Positions 43,240 to 54,532 of a stretch of 64,000 bases of DNA are shown here, one piece after another. The number at the start of each line of letters is the position of its first letter. Positions within the stretch are counted from its first letter, which is position 1. The stretch spans positions 554,957 to 618,956 of the forward strand of contig CAUYUJ010000892.1 of assembly GCA_963575745.1 (NCBI GenBank), given 5' to 3'. The DNA comes from Prorocentrum cordatum (taxonomy: Eukaryota; Sar; Dinophyceae; Prorocentrales; Prorocentraceae). The notes beneath the pieces were generated by a model that ran no database searches, was not told the DNA's origin, and was given only the letters and a program-made list of their open reading frames with translations. Made by a program: the position numbers and the translations under genes.

Positions 43240-44960
43240 CGAAAGCGCCCATAATACACTACAAACCCATACAACATGTTTTGGGTTACTTCTACTCTTT
43301 TCGGTGTTCATCGAATTCCTCAGGATCCCGCATACACCATTTGAGCGGCAGATTGATGCTCTCCTCGTGTTAGTTGCGTTCATGTGGATGGTGACGGTGT
43401 AATCGGATTGCCGAAAAATCGAATCCGTCCCCTCTGAAACACCCCTGTCACATGTCCTTCCTGGTTCCATCGTATTCCCTCCCTCTCGTTTTACTTTCCG
43501 CTGGCATTGTTGTGCGCCCTCTTTGCAAGCATTACCCGCAGGGTGAATTGCTGTTTCTTGCTAGATCCTGGGATATGCACACACGGATCCTTGGCATGAT
43601 TTGGGTTTTTTGGGGACCCATTGGGCATCATTAGCGCCATTATCTGCACACCTTTGTTCCCCTTCTTCCGTCCAAACTCTTAAACTTTCCCGATTGGACT
43701 GTTTTGTTATTCGCGATCACGCACGTGTCCGCTCAACTCCCTTCCCCTGGTCACGTTACGATTCGCGCCGTCGCCGCGCGGGAATAAGCTCTTCCGAAAC
43801 AGTACCAAATGGCGCAAGCGCGAATCCTGACGTGACCGGCCCCCTCCCCTCCACCCTGACTCGCACCTGTTGCGTGGGACGCCACCACGGGGCGCTGGGC
43901 ATTAAAGTCAGAACCGATGGACATTAAGAGTACCAAAGTCGACCTCATCGACAAGTACCCCCCAAAAACGGCTCGCTATCAGGCACCCAACAAATGGAGG
44001 CGATCAGTACCACGATCCGATGAAACAAGACTGCTATTTCGAGCGTTTGCACGACTTCGCGTCCACTGAAAACCAGCCAAGGGTGCCCCCGTTCCTCGCC
44101 AACATTTCTCCACGACGGAAGCCTGTTTGACGAGGTCTGCGATCGGGTGCCGCAGTGGTCGCAGTAAGGGCGGCCTAGCTCATGATGGCATCATAATGTC
44201 ACTTTGTGGTTAACAGGTCCGTGGGGGAAGGGGGCGCGCGTTTAAAACATTGTTCCCTTGCTCGGGCGAATTACAGGGTGGCGCCCGCCTGATTGAAAAT
44301 CAAACGCAGGTGCGCCGGGGATTAGCGCCGACGCCCGGCAGCCAGCGAGAAGGCGACAGACAGCCCCTCGGGCCTGCGGGAAAAGGCGGGCAGGACGGGG
44401 GGGGCGGGGGCTTGGCAAATCGGGGATTTGCCAAGCAGCTCGCGACGCCGATTTTCCAAACGCCTCCCGGCGCCCAGGGGGGCCGTGCGTCGAGGAATGG
44501 CTCTTCGGCGGGGCGGCCGAAACCAGCTGCGCCTAGCAGGTTTCGCAACCCCCCCTTTGCCATCCCCGGGGCTTTCGTCCGCCCCGAACACGGCGGGCAG
44601 TCCTTCTCCCCCCCCTCGTCGTGGTCGTCGTCGCCCCCGCCGCCGCCGCCAGTCGTGGCCGTCGTCGTTGGCTTCCTCGTCGTCGCCCTCGCCGTCGCCG
44701 TCGCTGCCGTTCCCCGCCCTGCTTCCGCCCGCCTCCACCGTCCACTCTCTTCGTCGCACTGGCCAGAACTTCTCTTCCTCCTCCTCTTCCTCTTCCTCCT
44801 CCTCCTGCTCCTCGTCCTCCTTTTCCTTCACCTTGTTTTCCCTCCTCCTCCTCCTCCTCCTCTCCCCCCGTGGCGCGCGCGATTGCAAAGAAAATGTCGA
44901 GCCCCGCGGGGTCTATTCATCAGCCCCGGGGGGGCAGTCACCTGTGACTTATCACAAGCT
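43240..44960. other. Non-coding, no feature recognised except a CTCCTC tract
   Basis: No gene or element recognised. 44770-44865 is a CTC microsatellite. Frames over 44250-44900 are Arg/Ser/Pro-rich composition artefacts. Confidence 0.4.
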
Positions 44961-45208
44961 GATGTTAGCATACGTCACCCGATGCATAGGAGGCGCGACG
45001 TCTACAGCGCTAGGGACGAGGCACGCCGTGTACAACGCTGCGCTCAAGGTACACCGTCCTCGGCACGAACTGCTACACCCTTTTAGCAGTTCGGTCGTTC
45101 CCTCCGACCTCCCCGCCTTGCCCCTCGGTGGGCCTCTCGGTGGTTACAGCCAAAAAAAGGCCTGCCGACCTTCCGCCGGGACCTGCTGACCAGGGCCAAC
45201 CCACCCCT

Positions 45209-46556
45209 AAGTCGGGTCTGTCCTTCTACGGGAAGAACCTTCAAACATAGATTAAACTTATCCTGGCGAAAGACCCAACCATATGCAGTTGTGAATAAAG
45301 GCTGTGGGTGCCGCTTTCGGTGGAACTTCATATGAGGCCACGGAGCGCGTGATGGACGTGCCGTAATGAGTGGGGGAGACGCACGCGGGCGGTGCCACTG
45401 GGGACTTCGGTGGGGCCCCCCGTGGGCCACGAAACGCTGTCCTGGGTGCGGCTGACGCATGCGGGTGGTGCACCTCGCTGGAGCTCCCGATGAGGCCACG
45501 AAGCGCTGTAGTGGTTGGGGGAAACGCATGCGGGCGGTGCCCCTGTCCTGGGTGTGGCTGGCGCGTGCGGGTGGTGCACCTCGCTGGAGTTCCGGATGGG
45601 GCCACGAAATGCTGTAGTGGTTGGGGGAAACGTATGCGGGCGGTGCCCCTAGGGTCTTTATGTGGAGTTCCCTACGGGGCCACGAGACGCTGCACTGGTT
45701 GGTGGCCGACGCATGCGGGTGGTGCCACTGAGACCTTCGGTGGAGTTCCTTATGGGGTCACGGGAGGAAGGGACGCATGCGGGCGTTCCCACTGGGGCAT
45801 CCGGTGGCCACTGGAGCTCCCTGCGGGGCCACGAAACGATGTACCGGGTGGGGGGGACGCATGCGGGCGGTGCCACTGGGGCTTAGTGGAATTTCCAATC
45901 AATGGGGCCGCGAAGTGCAATACTGGGTGGTGGACGACGCATGCGGGCGGTGTCACTGGGGTCTTGTGTGGAGCTCCCTATGTGACCACGGAGCGTTGTC
46001 ATGGGTGTGGCGGACGCATGTGACCACCCTCATTCGCCGTGGGTGGAGTTCTGTACTGGGCCATGAAACGCTGTACTGGGTGTGGCGGACGCATGTGGCC
46101 ACCCCCGCTGGGGCCTTGGGTGGAGTTCCCTCTGGGGCCACGAAGCGTTGCATTGGGTGTGGCGGATGCATGTGGCCACCCCCGCTGGGGCCTTGGGTGG
46201 AGCTCCCTATGTGGCCACGAAGCGGTGCACTGTGTGTGTTGGACGCATGTGGCCACACCCCCTGGGGCGGCATGCGGAGCTCCCTATGGGGCCACGAGAC
46301 GCTGTACTGGGTGGGTGAAACGCATGGAGGCAGAAGGAGGGGGGATGGGGGAGGAGGGAGGAGGGGGAGGAAATGAGACGACAGGAGAGGATGGACGCAG
46401 GGACCGTCTTTTCAAAAAGAACATCCAACGCCACAGGATGGTTGGGAAATAGTGGAATAGTGGGGGGACGAGTCGTTGATTTTCGTTTGGCATTTTTTGG
46501 GGGGGAATTTCGATATCTCGTCCGAACTCCGCCTGTAGGAGGACAGACCCGACCCG
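45209..46556. mobile_element. Family B composite element, copy B10, complete, reversed
   Basis: In reverse orientation to B9. The left terminal repeat is at 46556 (GGGTCGGGTCTGTCCTCCTA on the minus strand), and the A-rich interior ends CGTCCCCCCACTATTCCACT at 46452. The TTCCCAACCATCCTGTGG junction is at 46450, the 77-base array covers 46330-45290, then CCAGGATAAG, and the right terminal repeat ends at 45209. Both terminal repeats are present around the array. Length about 1.35 kb. Confidence 0.75.
45290..46330 (-). repeat. 77-base minisatellite, third block, opposite orientation
   Basis: About 14 units matching the 41-43 kb arrays on the other strand, again with a part carrying GTGGCCAC and a part carrying the CACCGCCC variant. 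Confidence 0.9.
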
Positions 46557-47079
46557 AACCCAGACCCGGGTCGGCCAGGACCCTGCATGATCTTGCAGGA
46601 TGCTGCGACCGAGCCAGGGTCAGTGCGCCCCTTGGCCCACCGTTCTGGCTGACCCCCGTTAGCTCCCGCTCCCTCCCCTCATCTTTTTCATTGGCGAAAC
46701 ACCATAGCTTCGAGGCCGCTCTCAGCCCAAACACAGAGGCAGGCGCCGCGGCGCCGCCGAAACAGGGACAGAAAAAGAAAAGGGTGGGCGGGCGGGACAA
46801 GCGGTCCCACCCTCGAGCCCAAAACAGCGGCAGGCAGGCGGCGCGCGCGCAAAAGGCGCGAGGAGGGGCAGCAGGGAGCCTAACATTGCTTCACCTTCGC
46901 GAGTCCGAGTTTGCATTGGCCCCCGCCCCTTGTGCCCCGATCCCCTAGGCGGCGACGATGGGGGCGCATAACCTCCCCCATCCTCCAGCAAGGGCAGGTC
47001 CAGCGCCGGGCCCCGGCGGCGGGTCCGTTGCAGCGGCGCGGCGCGGCCCCCACGCGGGGACGGCAGAAACCGCTGCGAG

Positions 47080-47225
47080 AGAGAACAGGAGGAGGACGGG
47101 GAGGAGGAGGAGGAGGAGGAGGAGGAGGAGGAGGAGGAGGACGGGGAGGAGGAGGAGAGGAGGAGGAGGAGAGTGGGAGGAGGAGGAGAGTGGGAGAAGG
47201 AGGAGAGTGGGAGGAGGATAATGCC
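47080..47225. repeat. GGA microsatellite
   Basis: Run of GGA with interspersed GAGTGG. Confidence 0.85.
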
Positions 47226-47294
47226 GATGACCTGTCGTGCAAGTGAAGAATAGGAGCACGGGCAATACATTGTGGGCCCTGCTGGGCTACAACA

Positions 47295-47510
47295 TTAGAC
47301 GAGTAGCTTCCCCGTCTTGGGATTGTTGCCAGACTTCATGGCTGTGATATCATATCGTTTCCTATCTCTGCCCTGGGAATCCACGGAAGGCCATTTACAG
47401 TCATCGTCCAGAGTACAATTCGCCGGCTGAAAAGACGTCTGATAGAAGCCACAAAGGGTGCACACCATGGCACCCTTGATCAACAACACCTGGTGCCCAC
47501 GGAGCTCGAC
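47295..47510 (-). CDS. Possible exon with Cys-containing segment
   Basis: After a CACCAG acceptor the minus strand reads VLLIKGAMVCTLCGFYQTSF, QPANCTLDDDCKWPSVDS and a basic-polar end. The Cys spacing (CTLC, NCTLDDDC) suggests a secreted module like the islands further down the strand. The match is short and the frame ends at a stop at 47295, so this is weak. Confidence 0.3.
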   Translation of the reverse strand, partial: VELRGHQVLLIKGAMVCTLCGFYQTSFQPANCTLDDDCKWPSVDSQGRDRKRYDITAMKSGNNPKTGKLLV

Positions 47511-47817
47511 GATCGCCTCTGACGGCTACAATGTTGGAATACACCCTCCCTCCAAGCTCCCTCTCTTTACAAGCCTCTACAACGGTTCATGTCCATTAGG
47601 GGAACTGCCTCGTTGGAGACAACCGTTTGAATACCCTGAAGCATGCCAAACATATGGTTCTCGGGATTCTAATGCCACGGATCAATCTGACTGTTGCGTG
47701 TTGACGGTCCTGACTCGTGCCAGAACAGTCCTGGGACTTCAACGCAACGAAACAACGTATCTGTTGCGCCCGCGTGTACCTTTCAAAACCTAATTTTTGA
47801 TACGCTGATGATGGGAA

Positions 47818-48425
47818 TCCGTGAAACTCTTGCAAACTGTGTAAACAAATGCGTGCGGCGCTGAGACGAGAACCAAATTTTGAAAAGGTGCCATCCTCAA
47901 TCCGTGAAGCTCTTGCAAATGTTTAAGATGAATGTGCTCCGCGCTGAAGCGAGAACCACATTTTGAAACGGCCCGCCCTCAATCCGTGAAACTCCTGCTA
48001 ATGATCACGACGAAGGTGCGCCGAGAGAAAGCGAGGGCCAAATTTTGAAAACGACCCGCCCTCAATATGTGAAACTCTTGCGGGTGTCTAAAAACGAATG
48101 TGCGCGGCGCTAAGGCGAGAACCACAGGTTGAACCCCACCCACACTTAATCTGTGAAAATCTGGCAAATGTGCACAACGAATGCGCGCCAAAAAAAGGCG
48201 CGAGCCAAATTTTGAACACGGCCAGCACTCAATATGTGAATCTCTTGCGAATGTCTAAAATCGAATGCGCGCCGCGCTAAAGCGGGAACAACAGTTTGAT
48301 AACCACCCGCCCCGAACCCGTGAAACTTCAACAAATGTTTAACACGAATGTGCGCCGCGCTAAGGCGAGAACCACATGTTGAAAGCCACCCGTCATCCAT
48401 CTACGAAACTGTTGCCAACTGCTCA
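47818..48425 (-). repeat. 83-base tandem array, seven units
   Basis: Starts near 47818, 47901, 47983, 48066, 48150, 48233, 48317 and a partial at 48400, so period 82-84. Each unit has two conserved blocks, CCGTGAAACTCTTGCAAATG and GCGCCGCGCTAAGGCGAGAA-CCACA, separated by variable bases. Confidence 0.9.
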
Positions 48426-48637
48426 GCTTCAGAATCGTAAAACGTTAAAGAAATCTCAAACTAAACGCCCATCCCGCCTTAAACACTGGCTCTGGGGTGC
48501 GACAGGGAGAAGTTATCCGCAAGGAAATGGAATGGAGGAGGAGGGGGGGGACGCGGAAAAGGAGGACAAGCAGGAGAAGGGAGGAGGAGGAAAAGGGACC
48601 ACCAAAACAATTTCGAACACCACAAAACTACCGAAAC

Positions 48638-48858
48638 AAAAGGGTGGTCACGTGTCTGGCCCTGGGGGGCGATACCCGTTCGACACTGTTGTGTTGCCTT
48701 GTGGGTGCTCGAACATATGTCTGGGATGTGGTCCGCAAGTGCGATGGGAGCAACACAACTTAAGGGCCACATCCCAAGTAAACTTTCGAACGCGCAAAGA
48801 AGTGCCGACACAGTGTCGAGCGAGTGTCGTCCTCCAGGGCCAACACGTGCAGACCCGC
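48638..48858. mobile_element. Family D inverted-repeat element, copy D2, complete
   Basis: Left arm CACGTGTCTGGCCCTGGGGG to TCTGGGATGTGG and right arm GGGCCACATCCCAAGTAAAC to CTCCAGGGCCAACACGTG are complementary along most of their length, making a hairpin of about 220 bases. Confidence 0.8.
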
Positions 48859-48859
48859 A

Positions 48860-49770
48860 AGGATATAAATATTTGTATGGGTGCTCGGAATTATTTCCAG
48901 TGGCTAACACTTAAGTACGTTAGAACATCATACAGCCACCACTTACGCGCTTCGCCATTTAAGCGTTTACGCAAGCATCTTGGCTACCCATGGAGCAAAC
49001 AAAGCGTATGGGCGACAAACGTGGCACATGGTAGAATCCATCGAGCGCCACTTCCCGGAAGTCCAGATATGGGTGATGTCGGCGTGTTCAATGTTCACAA
49101 AATTAGACCAGAACGTTGCGAGTGCCAAGCATAAACTCACCAACGCGTTGCTGCTGAGATATCACGCAACTGCATACCACTCCTACTACCCTCGCCAAAA
49201 CAAACCTCACAAGTGGCGAACACGCCCATGCGATGTCGGCGCGCCCTTCAATGTCGATAGATCGATCGAAACTTCTCCAATGTCGGGGCCACAGCAAAGG
49301 TGTTCTGACCGGGAACGACTCGGAAGTTCGATGACGACCGGCAGTGGATGGGGCAGCGCATACAAGTACCTTGCGATCACGGCTACCCAGTCCAGCTCCC
49401 CACCACAAACAGTTCAGCCACGTAAGACACTGTTGAAGGTCATTTTGGCGAAGGTTGTAGGGCGAAGTCTACAGCAACGATATGTAGACACGGATCTCTC
49501 CAAGTAGCCCCTCCCGGCTACCTCCCCAAGGGATCGTTCCATATCGAATTTGGGTGGTCCTGGAGCACGAGGGCGGGCCCCAGAGGCATAAATCTATGGT
49601 GAACGCAGAAAGTTTGCAAAGTCACACCTGCCGACCCCTTTGGGGTCCCATCGGTATGTGAAATGTTTCCCCGGGACACGGAACGGGCGGGCTGGGGGGG
49701 GGGGGCTGGGGGGGGCACTTCGCCCCAGAAATCTGGTTGGGAGGGCATCGAAAGGCATCAAACAAAAAAA
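48860..49770. other. Non-coding, no supported feature
   Basis: A 175-codon plus-strand frame (48980-49507) exists, but nothing in it is recognisable. Confidence 0.35.
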
Positions 49771-50454
49771 AACACGAGGTTCCCTATATCTCCCAGACGG
49801 CCCAAGGGGGCCCCGGGTGCCGAAAAATCGTCCCAGGGCGCCCAAGATGGCCTCCAGACGGCCCAACATGTCTCCAAGACGCCCCAAGAGGCGCCGAAGC
49901 GGCTCAACCGAGGCCTCCTAAACGCCCCTTCGAAATTTCCTGGACCCCGCGGGGGGACCCCAGATAGCGCCTGGAGGCTCCTCCGGCATGTCCCACGGTT
50001 TGGGCCGCAGGCCGCTGGTGAAATCCACAATGGTTCTCCATCCCTGCCTGATTCCTTGCCCTGTTTCTCACTATCATGAGGTTCTCCGCGGCTACACGCA
50101 GAAATGGCCTTTGGTTGCAGTGACCTTTGGTGCGCGGTTCTTGCAGGGCCGCGGAGGGGAACCAAACAAAAGCGCGCACGATGCTGTAACCTGGGAAGCA
50201 GAAGCTTCACCTTCGAAGGGGCTATTTGCGAAACGACACGGGACAGCCGTGGCGCCGCGTCCGAATTGCCGAAGCACGTCCTGCGCTCGCGCCCTGAATC
50301 TCCTGTCAAGAAGCATCTTCAGCTCGCTGAAAGCATGTCCAACGATCGCCGCGACCCGATGCAACGCGACCCGCAAAATCATCGCGGGGCGAACTGGCAG
50401 GGAAGACAAGAGCCCCCCGCCCCCCGACCGGCTCCTGGCACCCACCCCCAGGGC

Positions 50455-50640
50455 TTTACTAAAACAGGCCGCGGCCTTTACTAAAGCGAAGAAGCGGCTA
50501 TCTCAAGCGAGGAAAGGGCTTTACCCTAGCGAAGAAGCGGCATTACTAAAGCGGGAAAACGGCTTCAGTAAAGGCGCGCCGCTCAATGCATTCAGAGAAA
50601 ACCGGCGTTTCACCGAAGCAAAAAAAGAGCTCTCGTAAAG
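50455..50640. repeat. Degenerate CTAAAGCGAAGAAGCGG repeat
   Basis: Five or six loose units of about 25-40 bases built on CTTTACTAAAGCG and GAAGAAGCGG. Confidence 0.55.
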
Positions 50641-51052
50641 CGGAGAGACGACCGGGGTAACACTGCGCGCAGAAATTTCGCTCCTCCCATCAAATCTGGC
50701 GCGCAAGTTCGCCCGTGGGCCCGGGCCCTGTCGCCGCCGTCGCCGCGACATTCGTCGTCGCCGCCGTGGCCGTCGTCGTCGCCGCGACGCCCGCGCACTC
50801 ACGTTATTATCAGCGGCGGGTCGCGCGTGGCCGCGCGCGACATTGCGCTCGCATTTCTCCTCCTCCGACGGGGGGCCAGGCGGACATCGCGTATTTTTCT
50901 CCACCAGCAACTCTTTCAAATTAAAGGTGGGAAATTACGCCACTGATTATCGCACCGCGCTCGGCGATCGGGGGACCCCTGTGGGTCCGCACCAAGCGTC
51001 ACTCCGGTGAGGGGTCACTCTTACGTGTAAAAAATAATAATAATAAAAAAGG

Positions 51053-51193
51053 CATACACATAACATGTTGGCGCTCGAAGCGGATTTCTTGGATCTGCGC
51101 TGGACCTCGCGCCAGAGACGGCGGTGGAAGCGCGACTTGGGGGGCCCAGCGCGGATCCAAGCAACCCGCGCGGAGCGCCAAAACTTTCTGTTT
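51053..51193. mobile_element. Family A foldback element, copy A6
   Basis: Arms TTGGCGCTCGAAGCGGATTT-CTTGGATCTGCGCTGG and complement. It directly abuts the left end of copy B11. Confidence 0.75.
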
Positions 51194-51343
51194 AGGTCGG
51201 ACATGTCCCCATACCGGCGGAGTTTGGACGAAAACTGAAACCTACAAACAAAACAATCCAAATATGCCAGAACAATCGTCCCCAGACCATGGTTTGACTT
51301 GTTTGTTTTCCTCCTGTAGAGGGACAGGCCGGCCCGACTTCAG
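51194..51343. mobile_element. Family B element, copy B11
   Basis: Left end AGGTCGGACATGTCCCCATA; right end TTCCTCCTGTAGAGGGACAG then GCCGGCCCGACTTCA. Confidence 0.75.
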
Positions 51344-51448
51344 TTTATATCTACGCCGTCTTTTCTCCCTCGAATGTAATCGATATCCCCCCCGGGGCAA
51401 TGCCGACCGACCAAGGCCACCGCGGTTGCTGCTGCTACTGCCCATGTT

Positions 51449-51592
51449 TAGTCTTAGGTCCAGCCTGTCCCTACAGGCCGGTTTTTTGATGAAAAATACA
51501 GCTGGCAAAACAACAATCAAAAAATAATACTGAACCATCGTCCACTGACTAATGAATATTCCCCCTGTAGGGTGACATGTTTGACTTAAGTT
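51449..51592. mobile_element. Family B element, copy B12
   Basis: Left end TAGGTCCAGCCTGTCCCTAC; right end TATTCCCCCTGTAGGGTGAC then ATGTTTGACTTAAG. Confidence 0.7.
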
Positions 51593-52126
51593 TAGTCAGC
51601 ATCGGCACCGCAACATTTTGTCACAAGCCATGTTCAGTGCAGAGCTGAGCGGATCTTAAGGCCAGTCTCTGGACAGCAACTTCTAGCGAAGTCGAGAGGA
51701 AAAGACACGCTGATCCTCTCCTGCCCCTTACGGTCGGGCCCAGGTCAGAAGAACATCCCTCAAAAACATGAGACGCACAGGACATCCAAGGATACCCTCC
51801 CCAAGATGCACGAGACCATCCAACAAACACGAAGAGCAGTACGGTACCCTCCCCGAACAGACCTCAATCTTATACCTTGCTCTGGACTCAGACATACGAC
51901 GTCCTGATTGTTTCAGGACGGCACCCCTGGAAGTTCCGATTCTTCCCCTGGGAACTGTTGCTCGTCCTGAGTCGTTGCTTGACGGCCCCGAGGCCTGGCC
52001 GCTCTCGCCCCGCAGGCCAACAATCCCGTCTGGGGATGCATCCAAGGCACACGCCGATCGATCAAGGCCACCGCGGAACTCCTCCCGCCCTCGCGAGGCC
52101 ACCCCTGGAAATCTGTTGCCCCCGTC

Positions 52127-52467
52127 ATCCGTACGGGCCACATCCCAGAAATGAGGTCGAGCACCCAGCAAGGTACATCCCAGAAACAGTGTCGAACGAG
52201 TACACTACGAGTAAAGTGTCGAACGAGTACACTACGAGTAAAGTGTCGAACGAGTGCAGTAGTGTCGAACGAGTACAGTGTCGTACGAGTACATTGGACA
52301 GGACACGCGAGAGGACACAAGACCCTTCCGAGGGCCACATCGCCATAGGAGTGTAAGCAGGCACGTGTCGCGAGGCACAGGACACAAGGGTACCCTTGAG
52401 CTGGCAGGGTCGACCTACTTCTCTGGGCCGACTGCATCGCCTCCCAGGGCCCGACACGTGATAACCA
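52127..52467. mobile_element. Family D element, copy D3, with internal expansion
   Basis: Starts GGGCCACATCCCAGAAATGA and ends CCCAGGGCCCGACACGTG. Between them a unit GTGTCGAACGAGTACACTAC-GAGTAAA is repeated (52188-52300). Confidence 0.65.
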
Positions 52468-52544
52468 CCTTGTCTCGGCATTTTCTTTGTGCTCGATTTC
52501 TTTTCTGGTGATCAATTGAGCAGCAACCGACCGTCCCAGCCCTC

Positions 52545-52722
52545 CTATCGTCCTACCACGAAATGTTCTTAGAACCACAAAAAGGTTCTAAAAACAAAAG
52601 CAATGCTCTTAGAATATGAAACCCATGTGCTAAAACAAAACAGACTCCGCCAGAAATGTTCTGATGACATTTCGTGCACACCTCAAAAGGGTCTTCGAAC
52701 ATTGTTTGGTAGGGCTATAGGC
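52545..52722. mobile_element. Family E element, copy E2
   Basis: Left end CTATCGTCCTACCACGAAAT-GTTCTTAGAACC; right end GTCTTCGAACATTGTTTGGT-AGGGCTATAGG. Flanking CGCCACTGCTTGA is also shared with copy E1. Confidence 0.7.
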
Positions 52723-52904
52723 GAGCCAAGACGCTTCGCCACTGCTTGATACTTTCTTGGTGCTCAAACTTCTGTCTGGTGCTCGAGACGCGGCGCGGGT
52801 CCCTGGCGCGCGACGCGCGACATTGTCTTCGCGCCCCCCCGCCCGGGGAGACCCGGCTGGCTCTCTGCCCCCCATCCCCGAAAACGAAGCCACCCCGTCC
52901 TCGC

Positions 52905-53130
52905 CCTCGTCTTCGGCCTCGTCCTCCTCCTGCTCCTCGTCGACCTCGTCCTCGTCCTCCTCCTCCTCCTCCAACGTCTCCTCCTCCCGCTCCTCGTCTT
53001 CTTTCTCCTCCTCCTCCTCCTCCTCCTCCTCCTCCTACTCCTCCTTCTCCTCCAACTCCTACTCCTCCGACACCTCCTTGTCGTCGTCCTCCTCTTCCTC
53101 CTCCTCCTCCTCCTCCTCCTCCTCGCTACC
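52905..53130. repeat. CTC/CTCGTC pyrimidine tract
   Basis: Imperfect CTC repeat with CCAACGTCTCCTCC words that recur in the tract at 63455-63660. Confidence 0.8.
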
Positions 53131-53480
53131 CCTTGTCGGTGGTTGCAAGGAGTGCCCCTGGGCCAAGGTGCCCCCCAGGATTTCCAAGGAGGCCCCCACG
53201 GTCTGCAGAGCACCCTTCGCGAGGCCCAGAGGGCTCCAGGAACTCCAAGATGGAGCAAAAAGCAGGGGGAACACCAGGGGTGCCTCTCGCAACCACCCAT
53301 GTGGGCCAGTCGAAACAAAGCCGGTCTGGATCAATCGAGAATCTCTGAGGACCGGCAGATCTTGAGGATCTCTCGGGCGCCGCGGCCTTCTAAGATCGCT
53401 CCCGAACGCTCTGAGAGTGTTCCGGGATTCGCTGGAACGGATTGATCCTCGTCATACAGCCAACCCGTATCAGGACGCGG
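53131..53480 (+). repeat. Duplicated segment, copy 1
   Basis: About 350 bases matching 63660-64000, from TGTCGGTGGTTGCAAGGAGT to GGAACGGATTGATCCTCGTC and AGCCAACCCGTATCAGGACG. Both copies are preceded by the same kind of CTC tract. Confidence 0.85.
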
Positions 53481-53882
53481 CCATTTCGAAGCTTTTCGAG
53501 TGGCCAAGGATGGACCAATGAGGCAAGGATGCAAGGGCAACCCGTGGGAATGTTGCCCATCCTTACTATGCGGGTTGACTGTAGCGAGGAACACCACGAC
53601 GCCACAAAGTCTGGGCAGTACGGCGCGTCGTCCTAGCCCCGTCCGATCCACCCAGCGACATTACACACGAGAAAAACCCCAATCAATGGATGTTTTTCGC
53701 TGAGGAGATCGACCGGGAGCCCGGGAACCCAAATGAGCCACAGAAATCGGCCATGGAACCAATAGCCGATAACCCAGTAACCGGGAATCGGGAACCCGGC
53801 CTGCTACCAACATCGGCGGGACACTGTCCGCCAAATCTCCCCACTTCTGCTAGGACCCCTCCAGTGCAAGCACTGACTGGGG

Positions 53883-53884
<2 letters not shown>

Positions 53885-53916
<32 letters not shown>
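53885..53916. repeat. GA microsatellite
   Basis: Pure GA run of about 30 bases. Confidence 0.8.
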
Positions 53917-53921
<5 letters not shown>

Positions 53922-54120
53922 AGAGGGGGTAGATTTCTGACTCAGGCCGGCCTCGGACGCTTCCCGAGGTCCGTGGGCCCCCCTCTATCCCGCTCGCGGC
54001 CTTGGCAGAAGCTGCCGTAGTCGCACTCCTCGTGGCGGTCGCAGTCCGCGGACCGCCCGGGCCGCGACGAAGCTCGGCGCCACGACGAGGTAGCTGCGCG
54101 CGGGGTCGGCGCCACTCCTC

Positions 54121-54532
54121 CTGGTGACCCGAGAGGGGTCCAGCTGAAAAGGGGGTGGTGCAATACAGTGAAACCGTATAGTAAGGACGCGTGGTAAGGA
54201 CGCAAGACCCTTGGAGGCTGAAATTGAAGTATTCTGGGCGGCAGGCGGCCAAATCCCCAGGGAACCTGTAGATTCGGGGAACCTGTAGATTCGTTTGTCC
54301 TGACTATGCGCGTTGACTGTAGATTCGGGGCAAGTGTCTTGCAAATGTGTTGCGCCAGTGAATGGTATTGCAATGCATTGCAAGAAGTGCGTTCCACGCG
54401 AGAATCCAGCAATCCATCTGCGCCCCGGAGTTTTTTCTACACCCTAAATGTACTGAAGCTCCACAAACCTATTGCACCGAATCTATTGCACCACCCCCTT
54501 GTCGCTGGACCCCCTCTTGGGTCAACCCGACC
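54121..54532. mobile_element. Family C element, copy C3, with a 150-base insertion
   Basis: Left end GGTGACCCGAGAGGGGTCCA; right end GACCCCCTCTTGGGTCAACC-CGACC. Compared with C1 and C2, about 150 extra bases lie at 54168-54325. They contain GAACCTGTAGATTCG twice in tandem, and TGTAGATTC again at the right edge. Confidence 0.75.

Noticed and set aside
47818-48425. CRISPR-like spacing of conserved and variable blocks
   Set aside because: Units are 83 bases with two conserved blocks and partial similarity in the spacers; eukaryotic context, no cas genes.
48980-49507. 175-codon plus-strand ORF
   Set aside because: No recognisable domain, strand opposite to all trusted coding, and length is within chance for this composition.
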